Below are positions 6,594-10,741 of a stretch of DNA of 10,741 nt, piece after piece. The stretch spans positions 1 to 10,741 of the forward strand of contig DFRF01000088.1 of the NCBI GenBank assembly GCA_002378125.1, in the 5' to 3' direction. The number at the start of each line of letters is the position of its first letter. The first letter of the stretch is position 1. Both the position numbers and the translations under genes were made by a program. This DNA comes from Rhodospirillaceae bacterium UBA3470. Its GTDB lineage: Bacteria > Pseudomonadota > Alphaproteobacteria > Rhodospirillales > Casp-alpha2. The notes under the pieces are model-generated. The model was given only the letters and a program-made list of their open reading frames with translations, ran no database searches and was not told where the DNA came from.

Positions 6594-9200
6594 TCAATCC
6601 AACAACCCTTCGTCATCGTCATCGCTCAGAAGAACCTCGACATCAATTTGTTTTTTCTCTGCCGCTATCTGCGCGTTGTGGTTTGGTTCTAAATTTGGCT
6701 TGGGCTTGGGTTTTGGCTCGAGTCCTACCCCTGGCTGAGCCAGTGTCGCACTCGATCCGCCAACGTTGCCCGTAGGAAGGTGACAGGTCACCGTAGTGCC
6801 GCGGCCTGGCTGGGACCGGAGGTCCAAGGTGCCGCCGTGCAAATCGATGAAGTTGCGTGCAATGGAAAGGCCCAGCCCCGTGCCCGAGGTTCCCGCGTTA
6901 TGGCCGTCACCGACGGGCCGGCCGTCGCCTTGCTCAAACGGTCGGAACAAGCGCTCTCGGCCTTCGGCCGTTATGCCGATCCCAGAATCGCGCACGGAGA
7001 TTTCCATCTCGGCGCCGCGACGGCGCGCCTTCAACCGGATTTCCCCTTGTGGTGGGGTGAAGTTGACGGCGTTGCTAAGGAGATTGAACAGGACCTGCTT
7101 CAGCCGTTTTTCGTCGCCAATCATCCAACCGATATCCGTTGGGCAGTCGAAATCCAAGCGTTGGTTCTTCCGCCGGGCGCTCTCTTGCACGAGGTTCAGG
7201 CTGGACACCAGGAATGCATGGGTATCGAAGGTATCCTTATCCAGTTCCAGTCGGCCGGCCTCGATGGACGCGAGATCAAGAATATCCCCGAGGATCGAGA
7301 CCAGGCTCTTCGAAGTGTTAAGGATGCCTTTCGCGTACTCGGACTGGCGGGCATTGAGCGCGCCGAAAAGGTTCTGAGATAGCATGTCGGCGAAGCCAAT
7401 TACCGTGTTTAAGGGGGTGCGGACTTCATAGGAAACATTAGCGATGAACTCCGTCTTAAGCCGGTTTGCTTCCTGGAATGCCTCGGCTCGTTCGCGGAGC
7501 GCGGCCTCGACCCGTGCGCTGTCGGTGACGTCGAGATAGGACAGCAGTATGGCGCCGTCCGGCAAAGGGACATTGGCGTGGTTGACCACAGTGCCGTTGG
7601 TGAGCCGTATCTGTCCCGAACTGGCGGTCCGCGACAATATCTGCGCGGTCAGCAAATCGCGATGCTGACGCCAGGCCTCATCCGTCCAAGTTTCCTCGTC
7701 GTCGGGCGGGTTGTACAAGGCGCGGGTCCGGTCGATGACCTGAGAAACATGCGGATCCTCTCCTAGCAGGCCCGGGTCCAATTCCCACAAGCGGGCGTAG
7801 ACCGGGTTGAACAACTTCAACCGGCCATCAGAGCCAAACACGGCCACACCTTCGTTCAGATTATCCAAGGTCTCGCGCTGCACGGCGCCGGCTTCCTTCA
7901 TGGACCGTTCTAGGCCCAACTGCTGGGAAACGTCATCGAAGGCGAAGATCAGGCCACCGTCCGCGTGTGGTGCGATGGTCTGTCGGAGCGTACGGCCGTC
8001 GGGTAGGTGCATGAGCTCGCTTATTGGTTTTTTGAGGTTTCCGAAATGCGCACCTAGCTCCGCCTTGAAGACCTGGAAGTCTGCCACTTCCGGCAAGGTG
8101 CGGGCCTCTCGTTGGCGGTCCAGGATGTCGCCAAATACGGGCTTGCCAGTTAGCCAGCCGCTGTCGATGCCGAACAGATTGGCATATGCGTTGTTGGCGA
8201 AGTCGAGCCGCCGGTCTGCATCGAAGATGACGATGGCGTTCCCCAGCGTCTGTAGAGCCGCGTCGCGGGTCAGGGTCTGGTGCTTTAGGTCCGCCTCCGC
8301 TTCTTCCCGCTCGGACCGGTCGATGGCGAAACCAATGGAGCCGCCCGGTTTTTCGCCATTGGCGAGCGCTTCGCCCGAGGCGCCAAGGGCGATTTCCGTC
8401 ACGTCCAACAACTGGGCGACACCGCCGACATCCAGAAGCCGCCGTTCCGTATAGCCCTCACCCCGTGACCGCGCGGCCTCCGCCAAGCGAGGATCGGGGT
8501 CGACTACGTCTTCTGCGGCGCGGTTGATGAAGGCAATGCGCAGAGAAGAATCACGCAGCCAAATGGGTATGGGCATGGCGTCCAGCAGAGCCGATAGATG
8601 TCTATCATCCAGGCCGGAGGAATTGGCGGGTTCCAGTTGCGGCGGTTGGACTGCGTCGATGTTGTGTGCGCCAGTAGCGATGTCGGTGACGTCGCGGACC
8701 CAGACGATATCGGCCACCGGTTCGCCGGCCTCCGTCTCGGCGCGCGCGCCGACGGCTTCCAGGGTTCGCTGGCCATAAATTAGCAGGATGCCGAAGGGCG
8801 TGCCGTTGCCACGTAACGAAGAAATGCTGCGTTCCAGGGCCTTCAGGGATTCGCCATTGAAGCAGGCCCGGATATCGTCGTAGCGGGCGTGAATGCCGTT
8901 CTCTAGGCCCAGTAGCACGGCCAAGCGGCGCGAACAGGTGATGCCGCCGAGAATGTGATCCCACAGAAACAGACCGTCCGGCGTGGTCGCTAGGATCTCC
9001 CGGGCCCGTGTTGCCACGGCGGTCAGGCGACGGGTTTCCATTTCTAGGTGGTTCGCGCGGCGGCTCTGGCTCACGTAGAGCAAGAGAGACAGAATCGCAG
9101 CGACGGTCGCGACGATGGATACCGCCAACAAGGGGTCTGTGCCTTGCAATAGGTCTTCCGCCGTAGCCTGGATGCGTGTCTGGATGTCTTTAAAGGACAT
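6594..9200 (-). CDS. divL: DivL-like multi-PAS sensor kinase with Tyr in place of the phospho-accepting His
   Basis: This is an 868-residue membrane-anchored PAS/HisKA/HATPase protein. One membrane segment lies at 23-43, then four PAS-like regions follow at about 65-190, 200-300, 310-420 and 438-560. The HisKA helix reads EFIANVSYEVRTPLN, so the position normally held by His is Tyr (Y591, codon TAT at 7430-7428). The ATPase domain looks intact: N box LKQVLFNLLSNAVNF, G1 DSGIGI, F box LFRPFEQGD, G2 GTGLGLS. This tyrosine is the hallmark of Caulobacter DivL, which binds DivK and steers CckA, and so CtrA activity. I infer the same role. The protein exceeds Caulobacter DivL (about 770 residues) and has a Lys-Pro and acidic C-terminal tail. 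The ATG at 9200 was chosen; a TTG at 9236 would add 12 residues, and neither has a strong ribosome site. It is probably the first gene of the operon. Confidence 0.82.
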   Translation of the reverse strand: MSFKDIQTRIQATAEDLLQGTDPLLAVSIVATVAAILSLLLYVSQSRRANHLEMETRRLTAVATRAREILATTPDGLFLWDHILGGITCSRRLAVLLGLENGIHARYDDIRACFNGESLKALERSISSLRGNGTPFGILLIYGQRTLEAVGARAETEAGEPVADIVWVRDVTDIATGAHNIDAVQPPQLEPANSSGLDDRHLSALLDAMPIPIWLRDSSLRIAFINRAAEDVVDPDPRLAEAARSRGEGYTERRLLDVGGVAQLLDVTEIALGASGEALANGEKPGGSIGFAIDRSEREEAEADLKHQTLTRDAALQTLGNAIVIFDADRRLDFANNAYANLFGIDSGWLTGKPVFGDILDRQREARTLPEVADFQVFKAELGAHFGNLKKPISELMHLPDGRTLRQTIAPHADGGLIFAFDDVSQQLGLERSMKEAGAVQRETLDNLNEGVAVFGSDGRLKLFNPVYARLWELDPGLLGEDPHVSQVIDRTRALYNPPDDEETWTDEAWRQHRDLLTAQILSRTASSGQIRLTNGTVVNHANVPLPDGAILLSYLDVTDSARVEAALRERAEAFQEANRLKTEFIANVSYEVRTPLNTVIGFADMLSQNLFGALNARQSEYAKGILNTSKSLVSILGDILDLASIEAGRLELDKDTFDTHAFLVSSLNLVQESARRKNQRLDFDCPTDIGWMIGDEKRLKQVLFNLLSNAVNFTPPQGEIRLKARRRGAEMEISVRDSGIGITAEGRERLFRPFEQGDGRPVGDGHNAGTSGTGLGLSIARNFIDLHGGTLDLRSQPGRGTTVTCHLPTGNVGGSSATLAQPGVGLEPKPKPKPNLEPNHNAQIAAEKKQIDVEVLLSDDDDEGLLD

Positions 9201-9310
9201 GGGCGGAATGTACCCGTCCGGGCTCCTAGTGGGCAAGGGAAAGGCGGTAAAATGGGTCTACGGGAGATCTATTTTGGCCGACCTTGTGGCCAGCTTGGGC
9301 TCCTCAGTTG

Positions 9311-9427
9311 CTAGATTTCGATCTGATAGGCGTCCGGGTTGTGGATAAAACAAAGATAGATGTCGAAGTCAGGGTTTTCCGTGGATTTTTTGTCGAGGTC
9401 CACACCGTGGTCGAGAAGTCGCCGGTT
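9311..9427 (-). pseudogene. Possible C-terminal remnant of a VOC/glyoxalase-like protein
   Basis: The minus strand reads 38 sense codons from 9427 to a TAG at 9313-9311, and the tail looks protein-like: LLDHGVDLDKKSTENP followed by DFDIYLCFIHNPDAYQIEI. The ending resembles the last strand of vicinal-oxygen-chelate (VOC) proteins, which commonly finish with a phrase such as F-x-DPDGYxIEL. An in-frame TAG at 9430-9428 closes the frame upstream, and no ATG precedes the stretch, so it cannot be an intact gene. Upstream DNA in other frames shows no clear VOC N-terminus. The resemblance is short and judged by eye; chance is a real alternative. Confidence 0.3.
9340..9348 (-). promoter_or_regulatory. 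Consensus DnaA box upstream of divL
   Basis: The minus strand reads TTATCCACA, an exact match to the strong DnaA-box consensus, about 140 bases upstream of the divL start. A weaker similar string, CGTGGATTT on the plus strand, lies about 30 bases away near 9380-9388. DnaA acts as a transcription factor for cell-cycle genes in Caulobacter, so a role at divL is plausible. The 9-mer also falls inside the protein-like relic (codons for F-I-H-N), so it may be coincidental. Confidence 0.4.
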
Positions 9428-9449
9428 CTAGACGTCTAAATAGCCTTTT

Positions 9450-9566
9450 TTTGGATCAGGATGACGCCGTTCTGTGAGCCTGGGCACTCCTGGTGCCTCT
9501 GACAGAGCCCGATGACGGGTCTCGGGTTCAATTGATCAAAGATTACTCGTTTGATCTGGGGTCAAA
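9450..9566 (+). repeat. Cluster of inverted repeats, possible branched structured RNA
   Basis: On the plus strand TTTgGATCA (9450-9458, with a bulged G at 9453) can pair with TGATCAAA (9533-9540). This closes a loop that holds two hairpins. Hairpin A pairs CTGT 9472-9475 with ACAG 9502-9505 and GGCAC 9483-9487 with GTGCC 9493-9497. Hairpin B pairs GAGCCCG 9505-9511 with CGGG 9516-9519 and CTC 9521-9523, with an ATGA tetraloop and a bulged T at 9520. A rival hairpin pairs GATCAAA 9534-9540 with TTTGATC 9550-9556, and the latter can instead pair with GGTCAAA 9560-9566. I assigned these pairs by eye and computed no energies. The segment may be a leader RNA, a dispersed intergenic repeat or protein-binding sites. 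Confidence 0.35.
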
Positions 9567-9731
9567 TAGGCCCTCCGAATGTCGCCACAAAATTTGGTAG
9601 TCCGCTCCAGATGAAGCTGACCTGTTGGTTGGACACGGCACAACTCTCTGTCTTGAACCAATTTGACTTGAGTTTTGGGGTCATCTGCTCCGAGTATATT
9701 CGTTGGAATTTTGGAAGAAAGCCCCAAACCC

Positions 9732-10646
9732 ATGTCAACGCCCGCAACGCCGCCGCCAGCTTCGGCTGGGAGAGCCTATCTGTTTTTGGCGACCACGGCC
9801 ATGTGCTGGGGGGCGAATGCGATTTTTGGCCGGCTGGCGGTGGGGGAAGCGTCGCCCATGGCGGTCGTGGTTTTTCGGTGGCTTTTAGTCGTGATTTTGG
9901 TTCTGGTGTTCACCCGCGATCACCTCAAGCGGGACTGGCCGGTGCTGAAGTCGCGGATTGGCTGGGTGATCGGTTCAGCCATATTTGGCTTTACCGCATT
10001 CAATGGCTTGTTCTACATAGCAGCCCATCATACCACGGCTATCAATATTGGCATCCTGCAGGGCGCCATTCCCGGCATCGTCATAGCCGGTGCATTCTTT
10101 CTGTATCGCACGCCGGTGACATGGCTGCAGATCGTTGGCGTTCTGATCACCATGGCCGGGGTGGTGGTTGTGGCCATCCGAGGTGATTTGGGTCAATTCG
10201 TCGCCTTCGCCATCAACCCTGGGGATGCTCTTATGTTCGTGGCCTGTTTGTTCTATGCGGGATATACGGTGGTGCTGCGTAACCGGCCAGCAGTGTCGCC
10301 GCTTGGACTGTTCGGGTTGATGGCGATCGTCGCCCTTATCACCTCCGTGCCACTGGTGGTCACGGAAATTATGTTAGATGAGTTTCAATGGCCTACGGCT
10401 TTCGGATGGGGTGTGATCGTGCTAGTGGCGCTGTTCCCGTCTTTCCTGGCGCAGGTGTTTTTCATGTTGGGTGTCGGCATCATCGGGCCTGGTCGGGCGG
10501 GGGTCTTCGTCAATCTGGTGCCTGTGTTCGCGGCGATCCTAGCGGTGGTGGTTTTGAGCGAGCCGTTCGAACTGTACCACGGTCTGGCTATGATCTTGGT
10601 TTTGGGAGGTATTGCCATGTCGGAAAAGGGCAAACCCTCAACCTGA
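9732..10646 (+). CDS. EamA-domain permease of the drug/metabolite transporter (DMT) superfamily
   Basis: This is a 304-residue, ten-helix inner-membrane transporter made of two EamA repeats. The first begins at AYLFLATTAMCWGANAIFGRLA (a typical DMT opening), and its end holds the block TTAINIGILQGAIPGIVIAGAFFLY. The second runs from GDALMFVACLFYAGYTVVLR to GPGRAGVFVNLVPVFAAILAVVVLSEPFELYHGLAMILVLGGIAM, where the GPGRAGVFVNLVP and SEPF elements are classic for the second repeat. The substrate cannot be told from sequence; related proteins export amino acids and metabolites. The ATG at 9732 is preceded by GGAAGAAAG at a rather long spacing. A TTG at 9675 in frame would add 19 non-membrane residues and is less likely. 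The gene is divergent from divL and probably transcribed alone or with the gene starting at the right edge. Confidence 0.92.
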   Translation: MSTPATPPPASAGRAYLFLATTAMCWGANAIFGRLAVGEASPMAVVVFRWLLVVILVLVFTRDHLKRDWPVLKSRIGWVIGSAIFGFTAFNGLFYIAAHHTTAINIGILQGAIPGIVIAGAFFLYRTPVTWLQIVGVLITMAGVVVVAIRGDLGQFVAFAINPGDALMFVACLFYAGYTVVLRNRPAVSPLGLFGLMAIVALITSVPLVVTEIMLDEFQWPTAFGWGVIVLVALFPSFLAQVFFMLGVGIIGPGRAGVFVNLVPVFAAILAVVVLSEPFELYHGLAMILVLGGIAMSEKGKPST

Positions 10647-10680
10647 GGCGCTAAGAGCCGGGGCGAACGGAGCTTGGCTG

Positions 10681-10741
10681 ATGCCCGCCGGGTCCATTTC
10701 ATTGAGGATGAAGCGAATTCTCCATGCGGAGGTGCTCTATG
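10681..10741 (+). CDS. Possible 5' end of an unidentified gene cut by the right edge
   Basis: After the permease stop the plus strand offers starts for a next gene. ATG 10681 has GGAG eight bases upstream and stays open to the edge (MPAGSISLRMKRILHAEVLY), with an internal ATG at 10708. A different frame starts with the final ATG at 10739-10741, which has the stronger GGAGGTG site. Only one of these can be the real start. I do not recognise the 20 visible residues. Confidence 0.3.
   Translation, partial: MPAGSISLRMKRILHAEVLY
10728..10741 (+). promoter_or_regulatory. Strong Shine-Dalgarno and start codon at right edge
   Basis: GGAGGTG at 10728-10734 is followed after four bases by ATG at 10739-10741, the last three bases of the window. 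This is the best ribosome-binding match in the whole window and suggests that a plus-strand gene begins exactly at the edge. It competes with the longer frame starting at 10681. Confidence 0.5.

Larger units (their letters stand above)
9201..9731. other. Intergenic region between divergent divL and EamA genes
   Basis: This 531-base stretch separates two genes transcribed away from each other, so it should carry both promoters. I could not identify a convincing -35/-10 pair on either strand. TATATT at 9697-9702 upstream of the permease is the best -10-like hexamer, but no good -35 stands at 16-18 bases from it. The part from about 9530 to 9730 is visibly more AT-rich than the flanking genes. 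It contains a coding-like relic, a DnaA box and an inverted-repeat cluster, each listed separately. The open frames here, such as minus 9733-9536, have no recognisable similarity and I do not call them genes. Confidence 0.7.

Noticed and set aside
9429..9452. Palindrome TAGACGTCTA followed by seven T, as a possible rho-independent terminator on the plus strand
   Set aside because: The palindrome has no room for a loop and is AT-rich outside its core, and no plus-strand gene lies upstream to be terminated.
9483..9537. Possible tRNA, because of GGTTCAATT at 9525-9533 resembling a T-arm
   Set aside because: No cloverleaf can be drawn: acceptor and anticodon arms are missing.
9530..9730. AT-rich segment as a remnant insertion sequence end
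   Set aside because: Repeats of GGTCAAA/GGGGTCA look faintly like IS termini, but I find no paired terminal inverted repeats, target duplication or transposase fragment.
9536..9733. Minus-strand 65-codon frame in the intergenic region (and an overlapping 61-codon frame)
   Set aside because: It overlaps the EamA start region, has no recognisable motif and no good ribosome site, and two frames overlap in the same DNA.
9551..10186. Plus-strand 211-codon frame overlapping the EamA gene
   Set aside because: It is a shifted frame of the permease; the permease frame has clear membrane helices and family motifs.

Overview
The window looks like a piece of chromosome from a GC-rich alphaproteobacterium, probably Rhodospirillales-like. 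The reasons are the alphaproteobacterial type of AddAB, a MurU/AmgK cell-wall recycling pair, and a DivL-type tyrosine-bearing pseudokinase. I cannot name the genus from sequence alone. Almost all of the DNA is coding and the gene content is core-genome in character. I found no insertion sequence, phage, CRISPR array, tRNA or rRNA that I can support.

Layout: from about 9200 down to the left edge, six genes lie head to tail on the minus strand and probably form one transcription unit. In transcription order they are a DivL-like PAS sensor kinase (9200-6594), tsaE (6571-6077), amgK (6084-5065), murU (5068-4301), addB (about 4295-1329) and addA (1332 to beyond the left edge). Every junction is either a short overlap (8 bases tsaE/amgK, 4 bases ATGA at amgK/murU and addB/addA) or a very short gap (22 bases divL/tsaE, 5 bases murU/addB), so the genes are likely translationally coupled.

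From 9201 to 9731 there is a 531-base region between the divergent divL and EamA genes. It must hold the promoters for both. It also holds a short open stretch on the minus strand that reads like the C-terminal end of a protein (possible VOC-family relic), a perfect consensus DnaA box, and a cluster of inverted repeats (9450-9566) that could fold as a branched, switch-like RNA. On the plus strand, 9732-10646 encodes a DMT/EamA permease. The last 95 bases include strong Shine-Dalgarno signals for a further plus-strand gene that begins at the right edge.

How the genes work together: DivL belongs to the CckA-CtrA cell-cycle control network. TsaE makes the tRNA t6A modification. AmgK and MurU turn recovered MurNAc into UDP-MurNAc. 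AddA and AddB form the helicase-nuclease that processes double-strand breaks for RecA. The run thus ties cell-cycle signalling, translation fidelity, wall recycling and recombination repair into one transcript. The most notable single observation is the tyrosine in place of the phospho-accepting histidine in the kinase; the most notable unexplained one is the structured intergenic segment.
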